Counted from the stretch's first letter, positions 1 to 9,923 are shown. The stretch: DNA of 64,000 nt from Leishmania donovani (GCF_000227135.1 NC_018255.1:604104-668103), one strand, 5' to 3'. A program made the numbers and translations. The notes: generated from the letters alone by a model not told the origin.

Positions 1-187
1 CGGCGGGCAGACGAGGTCTCGGCAAGGCAGACGAGGTCTCGGCAAGGCAGACGAGGTCTCGGCAAGGCAGACGAGTCTCGGCAAGGCAGACGAGTCCCGG
101 CAAGGCAGACGAGTCTCGGCAAGGCAGACGAGCCCCGGCAAGGCAAAGGAGCGCCGGCAGTGCAGAGGAGCCCCAGCAAGCCAGCGA
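1..187. repeat. Degenerate tandem repeat, left block
   Basis: Short GC-rich units of about 19-20 bp built around ggcaaggcagacgagtctc repeat head to tail, with the variants gaggtctc, gagtctc, gagtccc and gagcccc. The array degenerates near 145-187 and stops at the assembly gap. No gene is visible. The array could be subtelomeric or an internal minisatellite; the window does not show which. Confidence 0.85.
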
Positions 188-1048
188 NNNNNNNNNNNNN
201 NNNNNNNNNNNNNNNNNNNNNNNNNNNNNNNNNNNNNNNNNNNNNNNNNNNNNNNNNNNNNNNNNNNNNNNNNNNNNNNNNNNNNNNNNNNNNNNNNNNN
301 NNNNNNNNNNNNNNNNNNNNNNNNNNNNNNNNNNNNNNNNNNNNNNNNNNNNNNNNNNNNNNNNNNNNNNNNNNNNNNNNNNNNNNNNNNNNNNNNNNNN
401 NNNNNNNNNNNNNNNNNNNNNNNNNNNNNNNNNNNNNNNNNNNNNNNNNNNNNNNNNNNNNNNNNNNNNNNNNNNNNNNNNNNNNNNNNNNNNNNNNNNN
501 NNNNNNNNNNNNNNNNNNNNNNNNNNNNNNNNNNNNNNNNNNNNNNNNNNNNNNNNNNNNNNNNNNNNNNNNNNNNNNNNNNNNNNNNNNNNNNNNNNNN
601 NNNNNNNNNNNNNNNNNNNNNNNNNNNNNNNNNNNNNNNNNNNNNNNNNNNNNNNNNNNNNNNNNNNNNNNNNNNNNNNNNNNNNNNNNNNNNNNNNNNN
701 NNNNNNNNNNNNNNNNNNNNNNNNNNNNNNNNNNNNNNNNNNNNNNNNNNNNNNNNNNNNNNNNNNNNNNNNNNNNNNNNNNNNNNNNNNNNNNNNNNNN
801 NNNNNNNNNNNNNNNNNNNNNNNNNNNNNNNNNNNNNNNNNNNNNNNNNNNNNNNNNNNNNNNNNNNNNNNNNNNNNNNNNNNNNNNNNNNNNNNNNNNN
901 NNNNNNNNNNNNNNNNNNNNNNNNNNNNNNNNNNNNNNNNNNNNNNNNNNNNNNNNNNNNNNNNNNNNNNNNNNNNNNNNNNNNNNNNNNNNNNNNNNNN
1001 NNNNNNNNNNNNNNNNNNNNNNNNNNNNNNNNNNNNNNNNNNNNNNNN
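188..1048. other. Assembly gap (861 N)
   Basis: An unbroken run of N lies inside the tandem repeat array. The 113 bases before it (75-187) are the same as the 113 bases after it (1049-1161), so the gap may hold further repeat copies, or the two contig ends may simply overlap. Confidence 0.99.
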
Positions 1049-1240
1049 GTCTCGGCAAGGCAGACGAGTCCCGGCAAGGCAGACGAGTCTCGGCAAGGCA
1101 GACGAGCCCCGGCAAGGCAAAGGAGCGCCGGCAGTGCAGAGGAGCCCCAGCAAGCCAGCGAGGGGCCCGGCAAGGCAACGGAGGTGCCGAGGAGAGCCCT
1201 CCCCACCTGGCGGGCAGACGAGGTCTCGGCGAGGCAGAAC
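1049..1240. repeat. Degenerate tandem repeat, right block
   Basis: This block continues the ggcaaggcagacgag repeat after the gap. Positions 1049-1161 copy 75-187. The motif cgggcagacgaggtctcggc near 1210 recurs from the very start of the window, which suggests a higher-order unit. The repeat then decays into unrelated sequence. Confidence 0.8.
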
Positions 1241-1850
1241 ACCGGAAAGCCGAAGATAGCCCCGCAAACCGTGTGTGTGCTTACAGGGAGCTCGCGGACG
1301 CCAGAGCGGAGAACCACCGGCGAACCCAACCGGCTACGACAGAGGCGCCCTGCAAAAGGCTCGTTTGGATAGCCTGGGAAAGCCGCATGGCGTTGAAGCG
1401 CACTGAAGCAGCCATCTTGGGCCTACTAAGCGCTACGCCACTGTATATGGTTTTAAGCGAAGTGAATGTTTTCCTTGCTTCAAGGCACGCGAATGGCAAG
1501 CCTAGCAGTGGGAAGCAACGCCGGGTACTGGACTACGGGCTAGGTCCGGATGAGGCACTAGCTACCGGCGCGTGGACTAGCACTCAGCCATCAGAGCACT
1601 ATAGTATGGCAGGTGACTGAGGCAGCAGAAAGGATCGCTTGTGTCGGAAGCAACAGCATCTCACCTCCCAAAAAAGAGTGGACTGGTGGGAAGCGCACAA
1701 CCCTCCACGTGAAAAGGGCGCTGAAAGAGCTGGATTGGACGTTTTTGGACGGTAGTTGCGGAATGTCGTGAACGAAGTCGGCGACTCCTGAGGCAATTGA
1801 TGGAAAATGGTGGATCCGGCCGACTGTAGCGTTCGCTGTGGGCCTGCCAA
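1241..1850. other. Unrecognised non-repetitive stretch
   Basis: This stretch has no convincing coding sequence and lacks the dinucleotide runs and pyrimidine tracts of the other intergenic regions. Its composition appears more even than its surroundings. It may be a decayed mobile element or subtelomeric sequence; no family was recognised. Confidence 0.4.
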
Positions 1851-2999
1851 CTTATGCCTTCTCTAATGTCTTCATCCACATACCCTTATCCTCCCTCGCT
1901 GTTTTCCCCCATCTCTCTCCCTCCGTTTCACTGGCGCACACCTCATCTAACAGCAACGCAAGCGGTGAGGGCGCTGCTCTCACTGCCTAGCACACTCGGA
2001 GAAAAGAAAGACATACAGCGGGGCGGAAGAAAAGCGAGAGCAGCGTTGTCTCTGTCGCGCATGCTTACCGTGCTCGCTCACAGACACAAAAAAAGCGCGG
2101 AGCAGCAGCTCTTTCTTTGATCCTCGTGGGAAAACGGCTAGTTGGGCCCCGTTTTTGCTGGCCCCTTTGTACGTGTGTGTGCCTCGTACTCCTCGGACGT
2201 GGGCGCGTAAGCCCGCATTGCCCTGGCAGAACTTTCAATTTTCCCCTCCTCCCATTCTTGCTTCTCTGATCTCTGTTCTCCGTCACACTCCGTCTTTTCC
2301 CTCGATTCCTGTCTCATCCCCGCTGCCGGAAGAGAAGGAAAAAAAGAAACGAAGAAAAGTTCCTTCTCATCACAGACTCACTCGCACGCCCTGTTCTCTT
2401 CATTTGTTTTCCTTTCGCTTGCGTACGTCGTTCTCCGTAGTTTCCCCTCGTTGTTGCCCCCCCCCTCACGTTTGTGTGTCTTTCCTTCTCTCTGCCGCTC
2501 TTGTTTCTCATCTCGCGCGCTCCTCCGTTTTTCCGCCCCCTTCGGCTCCCTCTCTCTGTGCGTGCGTGTGTCTTCTCCGCTTTCCCTCTTTTTCCTTGTT
2601 TCTTGCTCTTGTTCGTTGGTCTCTCCCCTCCCCCCTCCTCCTGCATGCGCGTGCTGCCTTCGTCACAGGTGTTTTGTTGTGTTCGCGTTGCTTTACCCTT
2701 CGCTTCCATTTTGTTCCCTCCCCCTCCCCGCACTCCAGACACACACACACACACTTCTGTATCTCTTTTTTCTTTCCTCTTCTTGTGTTTCTCCTCTGTT
2801 GTTGCTTCGCCAGCCTTTAGCTCACGCAGCTCTCTCCCCCCTCTGCCCCCTCCCCTCCTCGTGCGCCCTCCCTCTTCCGGCGTCTTCGACCGTGTCTTCG
2901 CTCAACTTCGAGTCACCTGTGTGGTCGCTGGAGCAGCTCGACCCTATTTTCATCTCTCCCCCCTCTCCTCTCTCTTCGGTGTGTGATCGCGTGCCGCAG
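1851..2999 (+). promoter_or_regulatory. Pyrimidine-rich leader with predicted spliced-leader acceptor
   Basis: More than 1 kb of strongly C/T-rich plus-strand sequence contains no credible gene. The last long pyrimidine tract (about 2951-2979) is followed by the first AG at 2998-2999, a good trans-splice acceptor. The resulting 120-nt leader has no ATG before 3120, which fixes the start of the next gene. ORFs in this stretch are low-complexity Ser/Pro/Leu/Cys readings of the tract. Confidence 0.5.
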
Positions 3000-3119
3000 T
3001 GACGCGTGTGGTCCCCCCTTGTCACGTCTCCACAAGTCTCTCTCGCGCGTGCGCTTCGTCTGTCGGGGGCATCATTGTTAACTATCCCTTGACGGACGTC
3101 GCCAAGGCGCGCGCGGCGG

Positions 3120-3650
3120 ATGGAGCCTACGCAGCCTCAATCCAGCGCCGACAGCCGCGCGTCGGAAGAGCAGCCGCAGTGGCTTTTTCCCGACGCTGAC
3201 CCAAGCGCGGTGTCGGCGCAACCATTCGTGTGCGACCCCTACGGCGGCGTGCCGCGTAGGGAGGACTATGATCCGTGCAACACGGCGCAGCCGCCGCCGC
3301 CGCGGACACATGATCACGATATGCAAGCCACTTTTCGCTCCTTCCGCGGCGTTGTGCTCAGCACGCAATCCTGGGGTGTTCAGTGGACGGAGGCGACGGA
3401 CACGAGTGTCAAGCGCTGGGTGCAACGAGCCTTGAAGGTGGACGACGTGGAGGATCCGTCTTCGTCATCGCCCTGGGCGCCGTCCTCGCCTCGGGCCGCG
3501 TCATCTGGCCGCCCCAGCAACGACGACTCGGCGTGCGAGTACCGAGAGTGTTCACCACGTGGGGCAACCACGACAGCGCCGCCGCAAAGAGACTCCCAAA
3601 CGTTGCAGCGGCGCCAGCACCCACACCCGGCTCGGGGGAAAGGCGCCTGA
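3120..3650 (+). CDS. Hypothetical protein, 176 aa, only plus-strand gene
   Basis: I do not recognise this protein. It is polar, rich in Ser, Pro, Arg and Gln, with a somewhat more ordered middle (about residues 60-105: RSFRGVVLSTQSWGVQWTE, then a KRWVQRALKVDD stretch) and a low-complexity C-terminus. No signal peptide, membrane segment or catalytic motif is visible. Support for it being real comes from context: a strong pyrimidine tract and AG at 2998-2999 lie upstream, and 3120 is the first ATG after that acceptor. It runs opposite to every other gene in the window and converges on the phosphonopyruvate decarboxylase-like gene. It could be a lineage-specific gene. Confidence 0.55.
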   Translation: MEPTQPQSSADSRASEEQPQWLFPDADPSAVSAQPFVCDPYGGVPRREDYDPCNTAQPPPPRTHDHDMQATFRSFRGVVLSTQSWGVQWTEATDTSVKRWVQRALKVDDVEDPSSSSPWAPSSPRAASSGRPSNDDSACEYRECSPRGATTTAPPQRDSQTLQRRQHPHPARGKGA

Positions 3651-3933
3651 AGCGCGCAGTGGCGGTGGCGCAGACCAAAGCGCGCCGTCACCCACCACCA
3701 CCACCGCCACCCCCTATTTCCTTCCGTGTCTCCATTACCACGTCAAGTCAACGTGAATCTGTCTTCGTCGTTGTCGTCTTGTATCGTTTTTTTTTGTATT
3801 ATGATCCGCTTCTTGTATGGTCGTGGGCGCTCCCGTTCCTCTGCGTGGGCACGTGCACTTTCCTCAAATACAGAATCGCTGCTTGCTCTCGCTGCTGTTG
3901 GAGCCAAACACCACTTCTACTTGTTGCAATTGT

Positions 3934-3972
<39 letters not shown>

Positions 3973-5248
3973 ATGCGAAGTCGTGCAAGCCCTCCCTTGG
4001 TTGCGGGCAGCCAAGTGTTTCCGTTCACGCAGCAGGGAAGCCCTGAAGTGTCCGCTCGCCTCAGGACATGCTGGGTGTTGTACTCGAGTTGCTGTTTGCG
4101 GCATGTAGCTTAACGGTTGTTGAGCATCTCAGAACGTAATATGCTGTGGTTGCTTGCGTCTTTGCGGGCGTATGTGCCCTGTGTACGCATGTGAATGTGT
4201 TGTACGGGCAGAGGCAGATCCGACTCGTCCTACCACTTTTTCTTTGGCTTGCCCACTCATCCACTTCATACACACACACAAACACACATCCTCTGCGCTG
4301 GCGTGGGGCGAGAGAGTGGGACGGGGAGGGGGGCATCACGTGAGCGGTGGGGAGTTGTCTCCCTGTTGGTGAGGATGCTTCCATCATCACCACCCCTGTG
4401 CGAAGCAAGATGTGTCGCACAGACGCGCACGCACGGGCACGCGCTCGTTGATGTTAGTACTTGTGTCTCCTCTTCACATTACCTCCCCACCCACACCCCA
4501 CATCTTCATTTTGGTTTTTGTTGCTTCTCACTTGATCACGGCGTCGCCCGGACGCCCGGGTGGAGGAAGGGAAGGGCTTATCACAGCCGACGGTCGGCTA
4601 TTCATCCTCGAAAAGAAAGAAAAATAATAATAACGGAGCACAGATTAAGATGGAAATCTCTTGTGCGCCTGTGATAGACGCGAGAGAGGACTAGCGCATA
4701 AAGGGCGTGTCACAGCTTGTAACGTAGGTGTGCATGGTTAGATATGTGGCACCTCTCTCTCCCGCTTGTTGTTGGCGAGCGAGAGAGAAATTGGAATGCA
4801 TGTACCATGTTTAGAGTGACCCGCACACATCCTCGAGGTGCAGTACGGCAGACGAATCAAAACACATCCGCAATACTGGAAGGGGGAGGAGGCGGGATGC
4901 GCGCTGCCATGTGCAGCGCAGTGATGCGAAATGGGGCAGGAGTCGTGAGAGTAACGAAAGGCAGGCCTGCCACCCTTTCATGGTGTGGTGGCATGCTCGG
5001 CAGTGTCGTTTCGCTTTGGTTGCCTCTTCGCCTTCCTTGCGGTCCGCCCAATAACCTCCAGCTGGGGGGGGGGAGGAGGGGTCACGTACCGATCTTCTTC
5101 CGCACAGCCTGCCGTGTCACCAAGTGTGATGATGTATCCGCCTGCCAGTCCTCGCTCCCTACCCTTCCCTTCGCTGCCTTTGTCTTTTTGTGTAATCCGC
5201 AAGGACAGACACACGCACACACGCACACACGCACACACGCACGCATGG
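3651..5248. other. Convergent strand-switch region
   Basis: About 1.6 kb separates the 3' ends of the plus-strand gene and the minus-strand array. It holds a (TG)n run at about 3931-3971, an interrupted CA run at about 5209-5244, T and A runs, and no supported gene or tRNA. Convergent switch regions in trypanosomatids are normally where two polycistronic transcription units end and are often marked by base J. The sequence shows only the geometry; the termination role is inferred. Confidence 0.65.
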
Positions 5249-6496
5249 TTACGCATTGAGCCGATTCAAGAATTCGGAAAAGCGAAGCTTCTCCGCCTGC
5301 AGATTTCGGCGTACCTTCCCGTCAGCAGGCGAGGTCCTCGTCTTGCTCACCACCACCTCCACAAAGGCTGGGCCGTCGCACTGACGCAGCTCAGCCAAAG
5401 CAGCGACAAGGTCGCCAAGCTCAATCACGGGTTCCTCGCGCACGGCGAAGTACCCGCAGGCCTTGGCCACGCCCGTCAGTGAGGCATCAAAGGCCGCCGT
5501 CATCTGGCCGCCCTCCATCGAGTAGCAGCCGTCGTTAACCACAATATGCTTGAAGTTCTGCAGCAGTCCGGCACCGGTGGTGACGTCCTTCATCGCTTTG
5601 AGGCCACCGTTCGTCGCCATCGCGTTGAGGTGCACAAGGGCCGCCCCGTCGCCCTCGATGCAGACAACCTGTAGCGACGGCCGCGACAAGGCAATACCCG
5701 TCGCCACGCCTGTCGCATGGCCCGGCGAGTCTGCCAGCAGAAGATCCTGCACGGCTGTGTCGCCGGAAACCATCGCCCGCGCACGGCGCAGAGACTCCTG
5801 CACGCTCCCGCAGCTGCACACAAACGCGTCCGTTGCATTGAACTGGCGACACACTTGATTGGCGACTGCGTCATGGTCAAGTGGCGCCGTGGGAAGCGCG
5901 TCCGCCTCTGGGCGTCGCTGCATGTATGGCGCGATTGTTCCGGGCTCCAGCAGCACCGCGAACGGTGTCTTCTCGGAGTCCAAGTGGTGGTACGCCTTGT
6001 CCATTGTCACGTCCCAGTTCATTGCAACATCGAGGCTGTTGCCCATGATCGCGTACGGGATGCCGACGGCGGCCAAGCAGTGTTCCGTCAGTCGACCCTG
6101 TGCAACCAGCCCCGGCTTCGCCTGCTCGTCCGCGGTGTCGAGCTTGCCGCGCCAGCTAATGAGCATCAAGCATGGCATGCGGTAGGCATCCTGATTGAAA
6201 AGGGTCAGCAAGGGGTTCATTGAGTCCCCAATCCCGCTGTTCTGCATGAACACACATGGGACGCGCAGGGTGGACAGGTAGTAGCCGGCCGCCATCGCCA
6301 CGGCGTTGCCGCAGTTGGTCGCCATCACGTACTCGCCCGCTGCCGTGTTATCGGCCAGGTACGAGGTGAGGGGGCACAAGTAGTAGTCTGGCATCCCAAA
6401 GAAGGCGCTGGTGCCGTGTTCCTTGAGGGACCGGACCAGGTACTCGGGCGAGAGCTGTTTGTTGCCCTCCAGAGCGCGGCGGCAGCAGCGCAGCAT
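5249..6496 (-). CDS. Phosphonopyruvate decarboxylase-like ThDP protein
   Basis: This 415-aa protein resembles the thiamine-diphosphate phosphonopyruvate/sulfopyruvate decarboxylase family, which converts phosphonopyruvate to phosphonoacetaldehyde and CO2. The N-terminal pyrimidine-binding half has the family pattern (FFGMPDYYLCPL, AVAMAAGYYLST, FMQNSGIGDSMNPL near residues 83-96, SWRGK at 114-118). The C-terminal half has EGDG at 281-284 and VNDGCYSMEGGQ at 320-331. Two oddities stand out. The position where the family has Asn-Glu-Gly is Asn61-Cys62-Gly63, so the expected cofactor-activating Glu is absent. The spacing from GDG to the ND pair is also about ten residues longer than I expect. 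The ATG at 6496 is the first after a predicted acceptor at 6590-6591; the longer reading starts with GTG. The true substrate is uncertain. Confidence 0.75.
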   Translation of the reverse strand: MLRCCRRALEGNKQLSPEYLVRSLKEHGTSAFFGMPDYYLCPLTSYLADNTAAGEYVMATNCGNAVAMAAGYYLSTLRVPCVFMQNSGIGDSMNPLLTLFNQDAYRMPCLMLISWRGKLDTADEQAKPGLVAQGRLTEHCLAAVGIPYAIMGNSLDVAMNWDVTMDKAYHHLDSEKTPFAVLLEPGTIAPYMQRRPEADALPTAPLDHDAVANQVCRQFNATDAFVCSCGSVQESLRRARAMVSGDTAVQDLLLADSPGHATGVATGIALSRPSLQVVCIEGDGAALVHLNAMATNGGLKAMKDVTTGAGLLQNFKHIVVNDGCYSMEGGQMTAAFDASLTGVAKACGYFAVREEPVIELGDLVAALAELRQCDGPAFVEVVVSKTRTSPADGKVRRNLQAEKLRFSEFLNRLNA

Positions 6497-6589
6497 GGGA
6501 AGGGGACAGAGGGAAACGAAAGGTGATGAGGATGCGTGGGTCGCAAAGCCCGCGCTGAGCACAGTGCGTGGGGGATAACGAAGAGAAGG

Positions 6590-6591
6590 CT
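6590..6591 (-). promoter_or_regulatory. Predicted spliced-leader acceptor AG (decarboxylase-like gene)
   Basis: On the minus strand a pyrimidine tract (about 6627-6600) is followed by this first AG. The 93-nt leader has no ATG before 6496. Confidence 0.4.
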
Positions 6592-7539
6592 AAAGTCGCG
6601 GAGGAAACGGAGAGGGGCAACGAGGAGCTTCTCGAGGTACAGCGAGCAGGAAACTTGGGACACCCATGCACGCCGGTCACCGCGTGATACGGAGACGCTG
6701 AGGCAGTGCAAGGCCAAAGAAGAACGGGCACGCACGATGCAGAACGCAAAGGAAAAGAAGCAAGCACGTAGCGCAGCCAACGCAAGGGGCTCTGTGGTGG
6801 CGTGCAATGTGGTGGGAGGTTTCGGGCGCGCGACCGTCTTCGTCATGTTCGCCAGAGGCGGGACGGACTCTCTTCACTAGACGGTCCTCCCGCGGGAGAA
6901 TCCAACCGGTCGAAGGCACGGCGTCTCTGTCGCTGAAACGCCAGGTTGACGAGACGCGGCGGAGCATGTGAGGGGCGAAAGAAGGCAGAAACGAGATGGA
7001 GAGCCGTTCGGGGAGTGCGAGTGGGAAAAGCAAGGGAAAGCGATGGCATAAAAAGAGCAAAGAGGCGTGGGGGTGTGCCGCTGCAGAAAAAGCAACGCGC
7101 GCCCTCTATGGGGCAGCGGACCCCCCCTCCTCCCATCGCGCCGCCTCCACACGTTGTTCCACACTGTCGACGGCCGTATAACCGTTTTGTCCTCAATGTC
7201 GGCCAAAGGCGCGTGAGTGGCATATCAACTCAGTGGGATATCAGTGAGAAAAAGGGCATGGAAGCGAAGAGTTTTGCTTTTCTTGTTGTTCGATCGGCAG
7301 CCTCTCGCCCTCTCGCACACACACACACACTCGCCCCTTTCACTGGAGGGCTGGTGAACCCACGTGAAAGCAACGTCGAGAAGCGAAAGCGCACGGAAGA
7401 GGCGCGCACGTGCCGATGACGACCACACCAGCAGCCGTCGCACGGCGACGAGAACGTCTTTTCTCATTTTTTTTTTCATTTTAACGCGTTCGTTCTCTGC
7501 CGCACAGCATGAGCTGAATGCCACTCTACACCCCAGGCC
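6592..7539. other. Intergenic, no gene seen
   Basis: This region lies between the decarboxylase-like and kelch-like genes and contains a short AC run at about 7316-7331 and a T run at about 7470-7485. No ORF here has domain character. It belongs to the 3' UTR of the kelch gene and the upstream spacer of the decarboxylase-like gene. Confidence 0.5.
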
Positions 7540-8018
7540 CGTCACAGGCCACCCATCACGTGGCGTGAAGCAGCGGTAGGCGCGCGTTACAGCGATGCGC
7601 CGACTCGTCCATCTGAGCACGGCTCCTGTCTCCCCACCCACCCACCCCCGCTCCGCAGGCAGCCTCACAGCCGCTCCCGTTGCGCCGAGCGACACACGCT
7701 CGAGCCACGCTGACACTCTGCCGAGCATACCCATGGTGCAAACATCTCCACTGTTGCCGGTGGCTCTCACGCAGCGCCATCCAGGACCTGACCGCCGGCA
7801 TCCGTAGCGATGCATCACACTGGCCTCCCCGTGTCGCAGGCGCTGGACCCTGTCGGGGCCAGGTGCGGTGGCTCGGCATTGGCAGGGATAGGGGGACGGC
7901 GGCGGCTCGGCTTCTCCACAGAGAGTGCGGGGTGCACAGGGCCCTGACACATACCACGCCGGGGTGTTCCCCGCGTCATTAGGGGGCGCCTTTCGCCTTG
8001 ACTCTGGAGAAAAAGAGG
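7540..8018 (+). mobile_element. SIDER-like degenerate retroposon, copy A
   Basis: This stretch shares a colinear series of blocks with 57695-58300: cccacccac with cgcaggcagcctcacagccgc, cgctgacactctgcc, ggaccctgtc, ggcattggcagggata, ggccctgacacataccacgc and cattaggg, ending in an A-rich tail (about 8007-8016). This is the pattern of Leishmania short interspersed degenerate retroposons, which sit in 3' UTRs and can destabilise mRNA. The A-rich end points to higher coordinates, so the element lies antisense to the kelch mRNA and ends about ten bases from its stop codon. Boundaries are approximate. Confidence 0.65.
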
Positions 8019-8026
8019 GATCACTC

Positions 8027-9307
8027 TCACCCCCCTCCGGCGCTGCCGATAGACACGGTGAGGAGAAACGCGGACGGTGTCTGGGGATGACGGCACTGGC
8101 CAGCCAGCAGCAGCAGGCCCTTCTCTGTGTGCACCACAGTCGGTGTGTAGCGCCAGTGAGGTAGCTTCCCACTCACCACTGCCGGTGTCGCACAGCGCGC
8201 GTGAGCCTCCATTGTGTTTGCCTGAAGGTGGCAGCAGACGAGCTTGACGGCGTCATTGCCCTCGGATATGTTCTTGCCACCCAGAAAAGCAGCGCACACG
8301 TACGTCGCGCTGTCAGATAGCCGCAGCGCGAACACACCGCCGGCATGGCCGTTCGACGGTGGCAAGACGCGTTGCGGGACATCAGCGCGCCACTCCTCTT
8401 CCCCGGGTGTACCATCATCGGGTTGTGGAGGCACCACCACCGACCACGCCTCCGTGGCGAGGTCAAACCTCCACACGTCGGAAAAGCTGCGCAGGTCACC
8501 ATTCACGAAATGCGCGCCGCCGTAGAGTACAAACGTTGTCGGTGCCACAAACAGCAGACTCAGCGACAGCAGCCGCGGCGCCGGAGACGGCAGTGACGAA
8601 GGTGAGGCGAGGACTCGCCACACTCCCGCTTGCACGTCGCACACGTACAGGTCGCTGGACTGCTCCTGGGTGTCCGTTTCGCCTCCAAAGATGTAGAGGC
8701 GACCAGCGTGTCCGCCAGCACCGTGCCGCACACGTGCCTCGGGCGGGGTGCCGATGCAGTGCACCTCGTCCACCTGCACCATCACAGGCGTTGCGTCTGC
8801 GTCGACATGCAAGGCGACGGCGTACAGTGTGTTGCGTCGGTTCATGTCAGAGCCAAGCCCGCCAAACAGGTAGGCGACAGGGGCTGCAGTAGTGCAGACG
8901 CTGGACGATGCCGAAGCAGCGGTCGCTGTGGCTGGCGTCGCGTCAACGCCAACCGCCGACACCACCGTGGTCAGTGTGGCACCGTCACACTCGAGCGCGT
9001 CCACAGGCGGCAGTCGCACCCACTGAAGCGCAGGCAGGAGGGCGGTGCGTGCCACCAGCGGGGTCGCAGAAACGCTCCCATTGGAGTAGCCACCGCACAC
9101 GAGCACCCACGACTCGCGCGGCGATGCCGCGGACACGTCGATGGGCATTGTCGGGTACACGACTGCGGAGCAGTGCCCCTCGCGCCGGTTCAGAAGGTCG
9201 ATAGGGTCATCATCGTCATCGTCTTCGCTGCTGGATGGCGGGTGAAGAACGAGATTAGCAGCGTCCAGCAGAGGGCACTCCACCCACCGCATCTGTAGTG
9301 ACTCCAT
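8027..9307 (-). CDS. Kelch-repeat-like beta-propeller protein
   Basis: This 426-aa protein carries repeated kelch-type blades with hydrophobic runs ending in Gly-Gly: VLVCGGY (about residue 70), YLFGGLG (about 148), LYIFGGETD (about 206), VLYGGAHF (about 263) and FLGGKN (about 345). Aromatic residues follow in places (VWRVL, VWRFDLATEAWSVV). Such propellers usually serve as protein-interaction platforms; no second catalytic domain is seen. A short acidic run (EDDDDDDP) lies near residue 30. The start is the first ATG after a predicted acceptor at 9386-9387. The stop lies right beside SIDER copy A, so the C-terminal end could have been changed by that insertion. Confidence 0.8.
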   Translation of the reverse strand: MESLQMRWVECPLLDAANLVLHPPSSSEDDDDDDPIDLLNRREGHCSAVVYPTMPIDVSAASPRESWVLVCGGYSNGSVSATPLVARTALLPALQWVRLPPVDALECDGATLTTVVSAVGVDATPATATAASASSSVCTTAAPVAYLFGGLGSDMNRRNTLYAVALHVDADATPVMVQVDEVHCIGTPPEARVRHGAGGHAGRLYIFGGETDTQEQSSDLYVCDVQAGVWRVLASPSSLPSPAPRLLSLSLLFVAPTTFVLYGGAHFVNGDLRSFSDVWRFDLATEAWSVVVPPQPDDGTPGEEEWRADVPQRVLPPSNGHAGGVFALRLSDSATYVCAAFLGGKNISEGNDAVKLVCCHLQANTMEAHARCATPAVVSGKLPHWRYTPTVVHTEKGLLLLAGQCRHPQTPSAFLLTVSIGSAGGG

Positions 9308-9385
9308 CTGGACAATGCAGACTCACTGTGTGGGTGTGTCTACCCGAAGGGGGCAAGCCAGTAACGTGGCAGACACTCTTTTAGA

Positions 9386-9387
9386 CT
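9386..9387 (-). promoter_or_regulatory. Predicted spliced-leader acceptor AG (kelch gene)
   Basis: On the minus strand a pyrimidine tract at about 9515-9493 has no AG downstream until here. The 78-nt leader has no ATG before 9307. The tract-to-AG distance, about 105 nt, is long. Confidence 0.3.
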
Positions 9388-9923
9388 TTGAACAGATTGA
9401 TAACAACCAATGGCCAAGGGTCCGAGCGCGCATCAGGAAGCGCAGACACCCCGCGCACCAACACCACAGAAAATCATGCGAAAGGCGCAACAGCGAGAGA
9501 GAGAAGAGAGAAGGCGTAGAGCACAAACAAAAAAAAAACGGCAGCTCAAAGCAATGCAGTGCAGAGAGGAGATCCCCTGCCATGTGCTGCCCACAAGGGC
9601 CGCGCACACGGTTGGCGGCACGTCCATGGACCGTTTCGACGGCACGTCAAGACGCCAGAAGGTCTTGGTCCGCATCCAGGCCACTCGGTTCCTTTGCGCG
9701 CGTTCCCCTGCGGCTGACCTGGGAAAAGGGTGTACGGCGGGAGGGGGAGAGGGGCGCGGGGGGTTGGCGGATCAGGAAGCAAAGTTGAAGCAGAGGCAGC
9801 ACTTCAGAAGACGGCACCGATGGTCGTATGCTTTCTTTTCCCGACCTCGTTGGGGGCTAGGGATGGGGATGGGGGGAGGGGGGGGGCAGTGGAGAGCGAC
9901 AGGCCAAGTCCTGATCACGCTCC
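9388..9923. other. Intergenic, helicase 3' UTR side
   Basis: No gene is seen. A guanine-rich plus-strand stretch at about 9853-9893 (runs of G separated by single bases) could form a quadruplex in DNA; in the helicase transcript it would read as C-rich. Confidence 0.4.

Noticed and set aside
1..187. CRISPR array
   Set aside because: Units are directly adjacent without unique spacers, and the organism is eukaryotic.
160..1620. 486-residue plus-strand ORF
   Set aside because: It runs through the N gap and the tandem repeat; the frame is meaningless there.
2155..2820. 221-residue plus-strand ORF and overlapping readings
   Set aside because: Low-complexity Ser/Pro/Leu/Cys translation of a pyrimidine-rich leader.
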